A DNA stretch of 64,000 bases from contig JAWQFJ010015172.1 in the NCBI GenBank assembly GCA_034096865.1, forward strand, positions 70,683 to 134,682. Direction: 5' to 3'. Of this stretch, positions 12,377-23,557 are shown piece by piece. Both the position numbers and the translations under genes were made by a program. Each line of letters begins with the position of its first letter. Within the stretch, counting starts at the first letter, position 1. The notes below the pieces were generated by a model, which saw nothing but the letters and a program-made list of their open reading frames with translations, had not been told where the DNA came from and ran no database searches. The DNA comes from Theodoxus fluviatilis. Lineage: Eukaryota > Mollusca > Gastropoda > Cycloneritida > Neritidae.

Positions 12377-12778
12377 TCATTCCGACCTGTCTCTGGTCTG
12401 CCAGATGCAAGTGGATGCGGACTCGGCCCCGCTTTCGAAAGTTACTTTGAGCAATGAATGAGTACGTGCTGCTGCTGGTTCCCTGTCGCAATCGACAATG
12501 GTAGACTGCACACTTTTGTCTCTCCTATGAAAATGTTTGTTGATGTGACTTGCCAGGCAGATACGTGAGCCACGTTGACGGGGACAGTGGGGACACTGGA
12601 AAGCAGCTCTGTAGGTGTCCTGAGCTGCAGGTCTTCTTCTCTCCCTGGCAATGGCGAGTCCGCTCCGTTCGGTCTCCTCGAAAGTGGCAGTCGCTTTCCT
12701 TGCGGCCACACAGCAGTCAAATCGGTCCTTTGCCAGGAATTCCATATATCTTGGTGGCACGCTTTTTGGGGCCCCCAA
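12377..12778 (-). pseudogene. C-terminal relic of a non-LTR retrotransposon with C2H2 finger (left-arm copy)
   Basis: The 133-codon minus-strand frame contains KATATFE, then a basic ARERRR segment, then a C-x2-C-x12-H-x3-H finger (residues 62, 65, 78 and 82 within FQCPHCP...RICLASHINKH). The order DR...KATA-x-x-E, RR, F-x-C-x2-C-x-R, S-x-I, SH matches the C-terminus of the reverse-transcriptase relic at 60896-62275, so I read it as the 3' end of a related element. No palm domain is present. The recognisable part covers roughly residues 18-82, and the rest may be 3' sequence read through. Resemblance to that relic is seen directly; the retrotransposon assignment is inference. Confidence 0.6.
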
Positions 12779-13561
12779 TATATATGCAGATCTTGACGTA
12801 ATAAATACATTTCATTTCACCGTAACTTCCAAAGTGGCAATGTTTGTCTTTTTCTAATTTGGAGGATCAAAGTATTTACGAGTAGTAGAATTATAATTGG
12901 AAACAGTGACTGAGATTATTACAAATATAATTAAATATTTCGTCTTTGTGAACTGAAAACAATCTTCAGTCGTTTTGCGTGACCTATTAATTTTCTAGTT
13001 TGCGTCGATATCAAATGACTATTAAAAATAACAGAGCGAGATAGGACATACGTAGGAGTGAAATTTTATCATGAAAATATTGGCACTGGGAACAGAAACA
13101 GTATGGGAGTGCTCCAGCTGAGGTTTGCTCAAGGCTCTGACTTTGAACGTAAAACTGTCTGAAAGGAAAAGGATCACGCTTCAGTAAATGTTTTACTTTA
13201 TCGGCGGCGTCGCGTATCGGTATATGTATTCAAGCTGGTTCTTCTGTCTGTCGTGATAGTTCAATTGATCAAGGGATGGAACAGTCGGTAAACGGAAAGA
13301 CAATGTTATGTTACGAATAACCTGGAGGTAAAAATAACCTGACGAGTACCAGCAAGTACTCACACAGTACTTTCCGAATCTCGCATTACTCGGCACGGCA
13401 ACGTCTTTTACATTCCTTCTTTTGTGCTTTTCGCGCTGCAAGGAGCGTTTGGCTTTCAAATCCTGTGCCTTGGTCTTTTTTTCAACGGTCGACTCTACGA
13501 CCGTGCACCGTCTTACGTCGCCCACCATTCACCATGCGCGCTCGGCGAACGTCCAACGTCA
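12779..13561. other. Gene-free AT-rich stretch
   Basis: It begins with an AATAAATACATTTCATTTCA segment adjoining the retrotransposon relic. No domain-bearing frame was found. A one-base difference between arms lies near 13356. Confidence 0.5.
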
Positions 13562-13626
13562 CCTACGTTGACGGCGACGCTGACGGCGACGCTGACGGCG
13601 ACTTTGACGGCGGCGGTGACGGCAAT
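13562..13626 (+). repeat. GACGGCGACGCT minisatellite in a CpG-rich stretch
   Basis: About five 12-base units (GACGGCGACGCT and variants) in a CpG-rich block spanning about 13480-13900. The opposite-strand frame reads Ala-Val repeats. The block could be a CpG island, but no start, splice site or domain was recognised. Confidence 0.75.
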
Positions 13627-15384
13627 GCTAATGGTTCCAGAGGGGACACAAAGGGAGGGACGGGGGAGAAAGACGCGGGCGAGAATGCGCCCCCAGTAAT
13701 GTCCTGCTGCATTGTGCAGGGCTTGAGCGGCCCACAAAGCCCTCGCCACGTTGCCTTTGCCCTGCCTTTGCTTTAGCGTCGCCCGGGGCTCCACTGAAAA
13801 GCGCGCCGCCGCTTTCAAACGGGCACCAACTGTTGCTGCCGATTGTGCGTGATCGCCTGCTCGTCTCAATCGCCCTGCGCCATCGGGCTTGGAGTTCGCG
13901 ATTGAGCCATACAGGGCGTTTCATAAACGTTTCGCCGCATTATCCATATTTGATGTTCGCCCCTGCCACCCCGTGAGCAGAAAACGACGGCAGGCGAGTT
14001 GAGATTGTGATTCTAATAAGCATGAAATTTCCGAACAATTCTGCATTGAGGCTGTGTCAGCCGCCCGTCCGTTTCAACTGTCGCGGAGGCAGGATCTTTG
14101 TGGCCTCGCATAGGGCTTCTTTGAATGTGGCTCGAAGCGGAAAAATTATCCGACTGTAAGAATTTTTTCCCTCTATTCCTGTGACTGCAATGGAAGGAAG
14201 TGAACCGTTTCTTTAGTGCATTTCCTGACCTGTGTATCGCGACATTTTCCTGTAAATGTTCTGAAGCATTTGCATTATGGTCAGACCCATGTAAAAGTGA
14301 CACACAACTGAAATTTCTCCATTTATTACTTATTTATTCTCGTAAAAGTGAAAAACATATGTTTTTCTCCCTGAAAAATCAGTCCTTATCTAGTCACATA
14401 TTGTTGTGCTCTCCATGAATCTGGAATTTTTCGTCCGTATATCTTTCTAGTGTTTCTCCTCGAGTGAAATATTGTCATCAATGAATAAAATGGAAAACTA
14501 AGACATCTGTCACTGATGTAAATACACGAACGATAAATAGAAATCGATTTGTGGCTTAAGTGTGTTACTGTCTTGTATGGCAGAAATGGCTTATTTCTTC
14601 CCGAAAACGAAGAAAAAAGTAGAGAAAATAGTATGTATGATATTAATATCCCATTTGCTATATTTTAATAATAAACTGTTAAGTTTATCATCGGAATACA
14701 CAATCGTTTACGAACATTTTTAGATAGCATTGGAGTAAAACTTGTCGAGCGATTTGGCGGTTTATTTTCTTCTATTCCCTCGATGATTTGCGTACAGTTG
14801 TTATTCTGTTCCTACATCACTTGCATGCAGACGTGAGGACCAATTGTTTCCTCATCATGTGAACGGCAAAATGCACTGCCGCTAGTTGTTGAAGCGAACA
14901 ATTCGCAGTTACGACGACTGAAAGCGTACGGGCTACAAAGGCAAAGTAACCAAACGCTCCGTCACGTCTTGAAAGAAACCATCATCACCTATGGGCTGTG
15001 AGTGCTTTCTCGAGCCAGTGATCTTTAATCGACACGTTATGGAGCGCAATCAACGCCGGCTCTCCGAGCGGCCTTTTCGCTGAAAGGAGCCCCTGTCAGA
15101 AACGACACTTCCAAAGAAGCAGAGGGATAGGTGGAAGGTTTAATTTCCGATGGGCGGTAGCTGCATGAACTTCGGGTCACTGGCCATCAAAGCAAGGCGG
15201 GTCTCTTGAGACTGCTCGAGTTTCAATAAGCTCACGCATGGTAAGAAAGGCACTGGGAGTTGCGAAGATGAGGTGGGGTGGGGTGGTAGTTTAGGGGTGG
15301 GGGAGGGGTTCGTTCGGTATGACTGTGCTGGCCGGTTGTTTGCTTTGGATGTTACGATGTTCGGTAGTTTGAGGTGACGAAGTT
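13627..15384. other. CpG-rich then AT-rich gene-free stretch
   Basis: CpG-rich to about 13925, then AT-rich from 14150 to 14750 with no coding signal. Confidence 0.5.
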
Positions 15385-15720
15385 GGTCGCGTTGGTGGTG
15401 GTTGTTTTGGTGGTGGAAGCTGTGGTGGTAGCTAGAGTGAGCTGATGGTGGTAGTAGTTGTGGGGATAGCGGTGGTGGTGTTGGTGGTGTTGGTGGTGGT
15501 AGCAGTTTTGGTGGTAGCAATGTTGGTGGTGGCTAGAGTGGGGTGATAGTGGTAGTAGTTGAGGTGGTAGCGGTGGTGATGGTGGTGGTGGTAGTAGTTG
15601 TGGTGGTAGCGGTGGTGATGGTGGTGGTGGTAGTAGTTGTGGTGGTAGCGGTGGTGGTGTTGGTGGTGGTAGTAGTTTTGGTGGTAGCGGTGGTGGTGGT
15701 AACTAGTTTGAGGTACGGGA
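15385..15720. repeat. GGT-rich minisatellite, ~48-base unit
   Basis: Triplet-based GGT/AGT/GTT sequence in which a block of about 48 bases (GGTAGCGGTGGTGATGG followed by TGGTGGTAGTAGTTGTGGT) recurs at about 15568, 15607 and 15646 with variation. Weaker GGT-rich sequence continues to about 15925. Frames read poly-Val or His-Tyr repeats and are not genes. Confidence 0.85.
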
Positions 15721-16046
15721 GGGGTTATTTCGGAATAAATTGTGTTGGGTGTCGATTTGCTTCGGATGTTACGATGTTGGGTAGTTTGAGGTGGGGGTGT
15801 TGGCAGTAGTAATAGGGGTGGTAATGGCGAAGATAGTGGTGCTTGAGATAGTGATGGTGGTGGCAGTAATGATGGTGAAATGGTAGTGGCGGTATGGAGG
15901 TTGGTGGTGGCGGTGGTATTGATGATAAATCTCAGACTTAGCGGATTGATGTTGAGAGTGGTCGGCAATGTTGGGAGATAAGGTGTGGTTGCTTAGATCG
16001 TGGCTTGCGATGGCGTTGTTTTGCACAAAGATGAAATTAGGGTCGG

Positions 16047-16048
<2 letters not shown>

Positions 16049-16098
<50 letters not shown>

Positions 16099-16185
16099 TT
16101 TGATTTCTTTATTTGAGAGAGAGAGAGCGAGAGAGCGAGAGAGAGAGATTTGATTTCTTTATTTAAGAGAGAGATAGAGAGAGAG

Positions 16186-16223
<38 letters not shown>

Positions 16224-16244
16224 CTTTATTTGAGAGAGAGAGCG

Positions 16245-16301
<57 letters not shown>

Positions 16302-16311
16302 GAGAGAGAAT
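16049..16311. repeat. GA tract with periodically inserted TTTGATTTCTTTATTT
   Basis: (GA)n/(GAGC)n runs are broken by TTTGATTTCTTTATTT at about 16098 and 16149 and by TTTCTTTATTT at about 16220. This gives a higher-order repeat inside a dinucleotide tract. Confidence 0.85.
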
Positions 16312-19300
16312 ACTTACTCGTATCTTTTTTGTTCGATTGCATTTCAGTTGGTTATTCAAGTGGCTGAGTACTATTTTCTATTTCTATGTGTGTTGTGCAT
16401 GCGTTGAGACCTACGTAAATTAACAGAGGACTATTGAACTTTACATGAGCAACATTGTGAAACAGATTTTAAAATAACACAGAATAAAAGGAAAAGCACC
16501 TGCAATAGGACAATCGACTGGTCCCTATAGCCACCTCCCCGTTCCACTAGGTTTACCTGGCGTCTCTCAATCTCCATTACGTTCGGACCACATGTTATTT
16601 TTGTCGCAGTTGGAAGCCTCTGTATGGAAAAACTACTCTGGCGTGACCATTGGCCGTGTGAACAGGGAAGTACCGCCTTAGGGATGACTCTGCAAAGAAG
16701 CGAGGTGTATAAAGGAGTTGGTCACTGCCTCTAAGCACGTTGTAGGTGTCGTTTGTATCGATGTTCTCAATGGAGTCACAGTGTACGCGCTTGTTTGACT
16801 CAAGTCCTATTCAATATAACTAGATATCCTTAGATAATAGAGTAACGTGATAACCACACCAGCAGCGACCGCTGTTGGTTCTCATAGCAGTGCTGAGAGA
16901 TTATTTCCTCTCTACCTATTTTATCAGATAAAGGTAAAGGTAAAGGTGTGATTTTATATAGCGACTTTCCAACATTGATCGGCGCTCAGACCGCATGACA
17001 CTTTACCCCCTGATCACTGGGCATCTTGATCAATCCTCACTGGTACCTCACAACAAACATAGTGACTCGACCTAGATCTACATGGTATGGTTTGAATGGG
17101 AACGATCTATTTTTCAATATTATCGAAGAATGCAAGCTTGTTTATCTTTAGGAAATGCAAAGCAACACATACCTGTCAAGAAGGTGCTTTGCTGCCAGAA
17201 AGTCATTCGATTAAGTGAATTCAGTTGCCATTTCGACAAAGATTATAGTTACAATCAAGCGTTGCCCTGCGACCTGCATTTCGATTGTTAAAAAGTAGGA
17301 GCTTTCAATACCTTTTGATGCATTCAACATACAGCTTTGATAAATTAATGCTGTTCATGGCTTACATTTTCTTTGGATGGGTTTCTAGTATCCCAAAATA
17401 TAGCTTTTTCTGTGCGAACTGGAGAGAGCTCCGCCATTGAATTGCGCAAAGAGTAGACATAAACGCCATATCTACACGAAAGCAGTCCTCTGATTGGTTC
17501 CCTGAATAGAATCCTCCAATCAGCAGGCAGCTTTCTTCGCCGTCTTGTCGCTAAGCGGTGTGATTACTTCCCCTTGATTCACCCCTAATACTCTCCGCTA
17601 GGTGCAGCGTCTTGTAACTTTATATAGCAAAAGCTCGGCATGAGCTATCTTTGTGTAACCTATAATCTTTGGCCTCACACATAAAGTTATGGTATCATCG
17701 TTCTGAGCAGGGACTGATGCTCAGCTCAGAGAGACTCGACTGCAGGTTATTGTTATTACGTTTACAGACTAACTGTGTTTCTTGAGAGACGCTACGTCCA
17801 TTAATAGTGTCACTTCAGTATATTATTTTGTTGGCCTCAATTCTTGGTGGGAGCACTGTGTAGCTTTCGCCCATTCAAATTCACTCGTAATTTTTACAAT
17901 CGGAGTTAATGGAACTGACAAAAAACATATTTGGCGTGCAACATTTTATAACAAAAAAGTTGGAGTGCTTGCAGTAGTTCACAAGTTTTCGAAGATCATG
18001 AAGCGTAGTATCATCGTTCTGGCCGTTATGCCAAGGCGTGCAGTTCCTCTGTAACGCTCTTGTTCCCCGCAGCGCGTGCAATAGTTTCGAGGCATGCAAT
18101 GCATGGAAATTTTGTGTTCTTGTCGGGAGAAGATAACACGTGATGTATTACACAGGCAAGGGACGTGGAAAGCATTTACTTGCCGGCTTCTGTGACGATC
18201 TTTTTATGCTAACAAAGGCGCATGATCAAAGAAACCCGGGCCGCCCCCTCCCATTGTCGATTCGGTGTCAATTTTTGTGGTTGAAACTAATGTGCTATTT
18301 GTATTAGTGCCAATGACACTACCTGGCGAGACACGGGGCGTTCGTTCCCGCGTAGCTGCTGCCGCAATTAAATATTCAAAGGGGCTAGGCGGGAAAACCC
18401 CCCAGCAGACAATGAATAATAGATATTGTCGCTGTAGATGAAGCAATATTGCATGCAGACGGATGAGATGGCAGATGTAAGGATAGAGGATAATATCAAA
18501 ATGCAGATGGAGTGAAATGCTTTTTCATGAATGAAATTGAATTTGATATTGTGCAGAGAAAACAGATAACAATGTCTTTGTATAATCAGTGCACGTGTCA
18601 GTAGCGACACTGCACCTGCTCGTATTGTCTGTGAGCAGACTACGCTGCTGACTAGATCTGAGGCCGTCAAACCGTGGCAGCGATGTGCTGGGCTGTTTAC
18701 CCTGTAGGTAAGGATACACGCCCTGCTTCTCCCGGCACGAGCTGAAAATGGCGAATAAGTAGGGAAGTCTAGACCATTCTGTGAACCCGAGTCACGTGAC
18801 TCTGGCGCAGTTCGCAATGAATGCGTAATAGACTTCACCCTTCGCATTACAGCATTGCGCCGAAAACACTTCGTTCTGGACAGTATTTTTTCCATTTTTT
18901 AACATATATCATTCAGATGTCAAAACTTGTTTCCATTTCAACACAAACATGTTATGTTTTCGAATAAACGCTTATTTATTGCCTCAACAAGCGTAATTTA
19001 TGAGTTTTGTGCGACATCATCTTAGAACTACTTTAACGGCGTATGTCAGGGAGCAGAGGGTCATCCCTCAAGCCTCTCATGTTACATCCTCATGCATATT
19101 CCGGACGAAAACCCTCCATCACGTGCTATGAACTGTGCTAGAGACTGTCGCCGGCAGGCGAAGTCTCTAGTGGACTAGAATGAGTCTAGACTTGACTTGC
19201 TCTAATTTTGACAGTTCTAGCAATTGTCGCAATCAAAAGCCTTTCGTAGCCTATGCAGGCAGATAGCTTGTAAAGCTGAATTTATTTCCGTATTCATCAT

Positions 19301-19677
19301 CTACATCCGCCCCCATTTTACTTTTTTGTGTACGTCAGTTACGTGGAAATTGCTTCCTCCGGCAATATTCCCTTTCAAAAACAAAACTTATACTCCTACT
19401 TATATACATATTTAATTAAATATTATTCATTTGTCTTGTAACATTTGACGACGTGTCAGTTTCATCGTAAACAAAACAGCAGAAATATCGGTTTGGGTGA
19501 TGTCGTTGTGACATTTTTAGTTATTGACACTGGTTTGTATTGAATCATAGTAAAAGCAATTAGTATTCGAAATATTTTAGAAAATGAAAAAGGAAGCACA
19601 CGTTTATGGCACTCAGAATGCATAGGGAGTACATGTAGGTAGTTGGACACAACGAGTAAGTAAGGGCCAGAGAAGTT
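16312..19677. other. Gene-free stretch
   Basis: No recognised domain. A 175-codon minus-strand frame (18368-18895) and a 90-codon plus-strand frame (17782-18054) have no recognisable motif. A small hairpin lies at 19138-19170. Confidence 0.5.
16925..17062. repeat. Possible interspersed repeat with (AAGGT)n end
   Basis: Three AAAGGT units lead into GTGATTTTATATAGCGACTT, then CGGCGCTCAG and CACTTTACCCC. The short tandem end and the TATATAGCG / GCGCTCA arrangement look like one end of a dispersed repeat. Family and boundaries are not determined. Confidence 0.35.
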
Positions 19678-20045
19678 TGGGGGTGGGATGGATGGATGGA
19701 TGGATGGATGAGTGGGGTGGGGTGGATGATTGAAGGGGAGTGGGGTAGGGTTGGATTGATGAATGAGGGTGGTGTGTGTGGTGGATGGATAAATGGGTGG
19801 ATTGGGCAGGATGGATGAGTGAGTGAATTGGGGAGGATGGATGAGTGGGTGGGTGAATTGGGGTGGATGGATGAGTGAGTGGATATGGGGTGGATGTATG
19901 AGTGGGTGGATTGGGGTGGATGGATGAGTGGGTGGATTGGGGTGAATGGATGAGTGGGTGGATATGGGGTAGATGTATGAGTGGGTGGATGGATGAGTGG
20001 GTAGATTGGGGTGAATGGATGAGTGGGTGGATTAGAGTGAGGGTG
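19678..20045. repeat. GGAT-based minisatellite
   Basis: GGATGGAT and GATGAGTGGGTGGATTGGGGT units repeat with variation; on the opposite strand they read Pro/His/Ser-rich. Confidence 0.9.
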
Positions 20046-21642
20046 GGGGTGGGACTCAGGGCGTCGTGATGCTCGAGGGCACTGGGACGGAACTAGGGCG
20101 GCGATCACGGATGACAGGGTCGAGCCGAACGCCTTTGAGCGTGGCGGGAGAGGGGGTCGCACAGTGCGTCACTGCAGGCCGTCCTGCGCCCCATCAACAC
20201 GCCCGCACGCCCTCGCCGTGCGCGTGCATGCTCGACTGCACGTGCCACCCTTGATGTCGTCTTCTCCATCGAGGACTGGCAGAAGTGGGGGAGGTAAAAG
20301 GGGAGGGGGGGGGGAGGAGGGGGGTTGGGGATGGGGTTTGGGTAAAATGGAAGTGGATTGGTTATTAAAAGGAGTGGGAGTTTGTAAATTTTACAAGCAC
20401 AGGTAGAACTATGAAAGAGTAGGTGTCATGGATAAAAAAGTGGATTGAAACAAACAAGTGGGTGGTGGGTGAGTGGGTGGATGGTGGGGGGAATGGAAGG
20501 AAGAAAAAGGAAGAAAAAGGAAGGAGGGAATAGTGTGAGGAAAAGTGGAGTGGGGGTGGGGATTTGAGGGTGGCGATTGGGGATTAGAGGGCGGAGGATG
20601 GGGATTAGAGGGTGGGAAATGGGAGAGGAAGACATTGTTATCGTCACCGTTCACGGAATGCTCGCGCAGTCATGTGAAAAAGCAAGTAACGTACGTTGAT
20701 TGCAGAGGCGGTGGAGACAGCACAAAACCAAAGGATGCGTGCGGTGCACGGATATAAAACACAGGGGATGAGTGTGGATTCAGTGATAAGTTCCCGAGAA
20801 ACACCCCATCCTACCATCTGTCCATTCATCGATCCATCCATCCACCCTTCCATCCGTTCTTTCTTCCGTCCGTCTATCCATACATCTCTCCTACATTACC
20901 TGACGGGAATCACAAGGGGGGTTCAAGCTGTCCAGGTCTGATTGCTTCCATGCTCTCTGGAGGTCAGTCTCAGGGGACTCGGCGACCTCGTTTGTGGCTA
21001 ATGGTCTGGAGACACCCACCTGTCCCCTTCTCCCTCTTCCTCTTTCCTACCTCCAATCCACCCCACCCACCCACCCTTAACCAGGTCTCTGAGCAGTGAC
21101 GATGCAGGTGTAATTAGCTCCTTGGACGCATTACAGTTACCTAACTTGGTCCCCAGGGCGGCGCCACGGTAGCTCGGACCCCTTGGGGTTGCTGAGATTG
21201 CCTCCCTTGATTAGCGTCCACTATCCCTCGGCAGGGGGCGCACCGTCGGTTGTTTTGATTTCCAGAGCTGCGCGGTGGGGCGATAAATATCACGTGAATG
21301 CTCCCCCCCCCCCCGTCTCTTCCACGCTAATCCCTACCCCCGTCCCCTCCACTCTTCCCCATCCTCTCCACCAGCCATCCCAGACCCCTCTCTACGTCAA
21401 ACGCCTGCGTGCGGAAGAACCAGGGGGATGACGTGAGCTCCAAAGCTAGTGGTTCCACGTCTTTCGGCGATTGATGGATCGGTAGCCAGCCCTGTCTCGC
21501 CCCAGCGGTTCCTACCTGGACGAGGTCCGTATCGAATTGCGCTCGTCCCATGATTTAGCGGCCCTGTCATGGCCGTCTGTCTCGAAACCGTCTCGCCTGC
21601 CCGGCCTGGGAAGACTCAGGCGGGGATCTTGGGGTCCAGGAG
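20046..21642. other. CpG-rich patch, G-rich patches, no recognised gene
   Basis: 20050-20260 is rich in CpG. 20285-20345 and 20460-20630 are G-rich and low in complexity. A CATC-rich stretch lies at 20815-20885, and a C run lies at 21302-21314. Arms differ at 20385-20395 (AAATTTTAC against AAAATTTTTC). No domain-bearing frame was found. Confidence 0.5.
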
Positions 21643-21806
21643 CCAATAGGAATTATTCCGATAAAAAAGAGAGACAATCCTGCAAGCTTGGATACGAGTT
21701 ACGGTTCCTGAAGCACAGTCAAACTTCAAGATTTCCAGTCAGTCTGACACAGAAGAGCGTGTGTTATAATCGGCGCGGATTTTGTGTAATTCAAGCTTAT
21801 TACAGT

Positions 21807-22010
21807 ATGGTAAAACGCTGTAGTTGGGGCACTTGCAATGCAGATAGCAGGTATCCTGACCGATATCCTGGTGTCAATTTTTTCCCGTTTGCTAAACCGA
21901 CAAGAACCCACAACAGAGATAAATGTCTGCGATGGATCAAAGCGTGTGGTCGCCCGCATTCCCAACTCAACGTCGACAACATACGGCGATGGATGTATGT
22001 TTGCTCCCAA
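21807..22010 (+). CDS. THAP-type zinc-finger exon 1 (left-arm copy)
   Basis: The 68-codon exon starts at ATG 21807 (MVKRCSWGTCN...) and ends with ...MYVCSQ before a GTAAGT donor at 22011. The THAP zinc-binding pattern C-x4-C ... C-x2-H is visible: Cys5, Cys10 and Cys66, with Trp43 in LRWIKACGR. In THAP proteins the last Cys is usually followed by two residues, His and Phe. Here the frame breaks at the splice donor after CSQ, so the His ligand would come from exon 2, which is not found. THAP domains bind DNA and are found in transposases and host regulators. Position 164 bases inside a terminal inverted repeat favours a transposon origin. An open frame extends upstream to 21537 without another motif. 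Confidence 0.75.
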
Positions 22011-22140
22011 GTAAGTCGAAACAGCTGTTTTTTTTTACAATTATTACCCTTCACTTTAATTAAAAACTATTATGTGTGTGTGTTGTGTGTGTAGACATAA
22101 AACGTAGATCTATTCAAGATTGCGTGTGCACTCTCCCTAC

Positions 22141-22560
22141 GAAAATTTTCGGCAAACCTGCAGTTTAGAGGCGAGTCCCGCTTGTGGGTTTTCATGCATT
22201 TTAATGCGTTTTTCGCTAAAATACAATTATTGGGTTTAAATACAATCATATTTACACACATTGTACACATATTCGAGCCTATGTACATTAGAATTAACTC
22301 ACAATTTAATGCCGAAATGACCGACTGTCGCAGAGCGTCATGGCCGCCATGTACTGTTTGTGTTGTGACGATCGGTCACTTCGGCATTAAATTGTGAGTT
22401 AATTCTAATGCACATAGGCTCGAATATGTGTGTGTATGAGTGTAAGTATGATTGTATTTAAAGCGTATAATTGTATTTGAGCGATAAACTCATTAAAACG
22501 CATGAAAACCGGCAACAAGCAGGACCCGCCTCTAAACTGCAGGTTTGCCAAATTTTCTTC
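22141..22560. mobile_element. Foldback / MITE-like element (left-arm copy)
   Basis: Two arms of about 180 bases (from GAAAATTTTCGGCAAACCTG at 22141 and its counterpart ending at 22560) are about 85% complementary by eye. They flank a loop of about 50 bases with ATGGCCGCCAT. It sits between the THAP and SWIM exons and has no coding capacity. It may have inserted into the larger element or be part of it. Confidence 0.85.
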
Positions 22561-22922
22561 AGCTGATCTTTTTCTTCGTTTTTTATTTATTTAATTTTTA
22601 TTATTATTAAAATTAGCTTGTGAAAAGGTGGAATGTGTACTGTAACACTACTTAAAAGGATTTTGTTTTATGTACATAAGTGCCATGCATGCCTGCAGCC
22701 TACTGAGTCAGTGTACAAAGCATTTGTGTGGGTGTGGTTTGAATGACTGCATGCTTGTGTACATCACTACATAAGTACATGTATGCTTGTGATGAGTGAG
22801 TGCATATGAACCATATAACTGAGTGTATGCATGTGTTGCAATGTAGGGTTGTATGTGTGTATTACTATAGTATTAAGAGTGAGCCAGAGTCTTCCGTTAA
22901 GATTACAGTATAGGCTACATAC

Positions 22923-23476
22923 CCGCCTTTGCAAGTGCAAAATGCTGACAAGATGCAGCTTCTGGTCCTGTTTCCCAGTGTTGACATGATAATCCAGGGG
23001 TAGTAGAAAGCTGCACCTGTTACTGGATCTTTGTCTCTAGTTCTAGGTTTCACATGTGCCTTCAGCGCAAAGTACTCGGAATGTTCTGGAAATGAGACAA
23101 CTTCCATCGCCTTCACATATCCATCCGTCATCATCGTATATCCTTCTGACTTTTGGAAATCTCGTACGGTTGCATGGTCTAAAGTGCTCATAAGGTACGT
23201 GAACACATCGAACATACTGAAAAAAGGCAACGCGGAAAGGTCGCTGCTACCCGCATGAAGTGAAGGGTTCGGTAACTTCACATCGCCGTCGGTCAGTTTG
23301 TCAACAATGATTTCTTCTCTGTCTTCGTATAATCCATCGGGATCAAACTCCAGGCTAATACCTCTCGCAATCTCACACAATTCCGCTAGTTCAGTCTTTT
23401 TTTGGCCAGACACAGTCACACCACGATCTCTCAAAAAAGCTTGAAATTCAGATACTCGACGCAAGGAAGTCGCCAT
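22923..23476 (-). CDS. SWIM-type / YqaJ-associated protein, exon 1 (left-arm copy)
   Basis: The minus-strand exon starts at ATG 23476 (MATSLRRVSEFQAFLRDRG) and runs 184 codons plus two bases to a GTATGT donor at 22921-22922. The sequence VKPRTRDKDPVTGAAFYYPW followed by IIMSTLGNRT and SAFCTCKGG resembles the N-terminal part of invertebrate proteins that carry a SWIM finger (C-x-C-x(n)-C-x-H) and then a YqaJ nuclease domain. Only the first half of the SWIM finger (CTC) is present; the C-x-H half and any nuclease should be in exons not found here. The first 40 residues look like a SAP-like helix pair, which is a weak impression. The ATG lies 81 bases inside the terminal repeat. Family resemblance is from memory. 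Confidence 0.65.
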
Positions 23477-23557
23477 GTTTGACTGAGTATTGGGCGGAGT
23501 AACTCTTACCGTTGCTAGAAAACGAGTAACTTCCCATTTAGGAATTAAGCCTATTGG

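Larger units (their letters stand above)
21643..23557. mobile_element. Terminal-inverted-repeat element carrying THAP and SWIM first exons (left-arm copy)
   Basis: CCAATAGGAATTATTCC at 21643-21659 and the reverse complement of 23541-23557, CCAATAGGCTTAATTCC, form a terminal inverted repeat with about 14 of 17 matches. Just inside each end begins a coding exon pointing inward: THAP at 21807 (plus) and a SWIM-type exon at 23476 (minus). Downstream exons of both are missing, so this looks like an internally deleted DNA transposon. Elements of the ISL2EU type are reported to pair a transposase gene with a YqaJ-nuclease gene. That is a candidate assignment only, since neither transposase nor nuclease catalytic regions are present. 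No clear target-site duplication was seen. Confidence 0.55.

Noticed and set aside
15432..15968. 178-codon His/Tyr/Thr-rich frame (mirror 39944-40480)
   Set aside because: It is the ACC/GGT triplet repeat read through; no unique sequence or domain.
18368..18895. 175-codon minus-strand frame of normal complexity (mirror 37017-37544)
   Set aside because: No recognisable domain, no splice or start context, and composition like its surroundings; not enough support for a gene.
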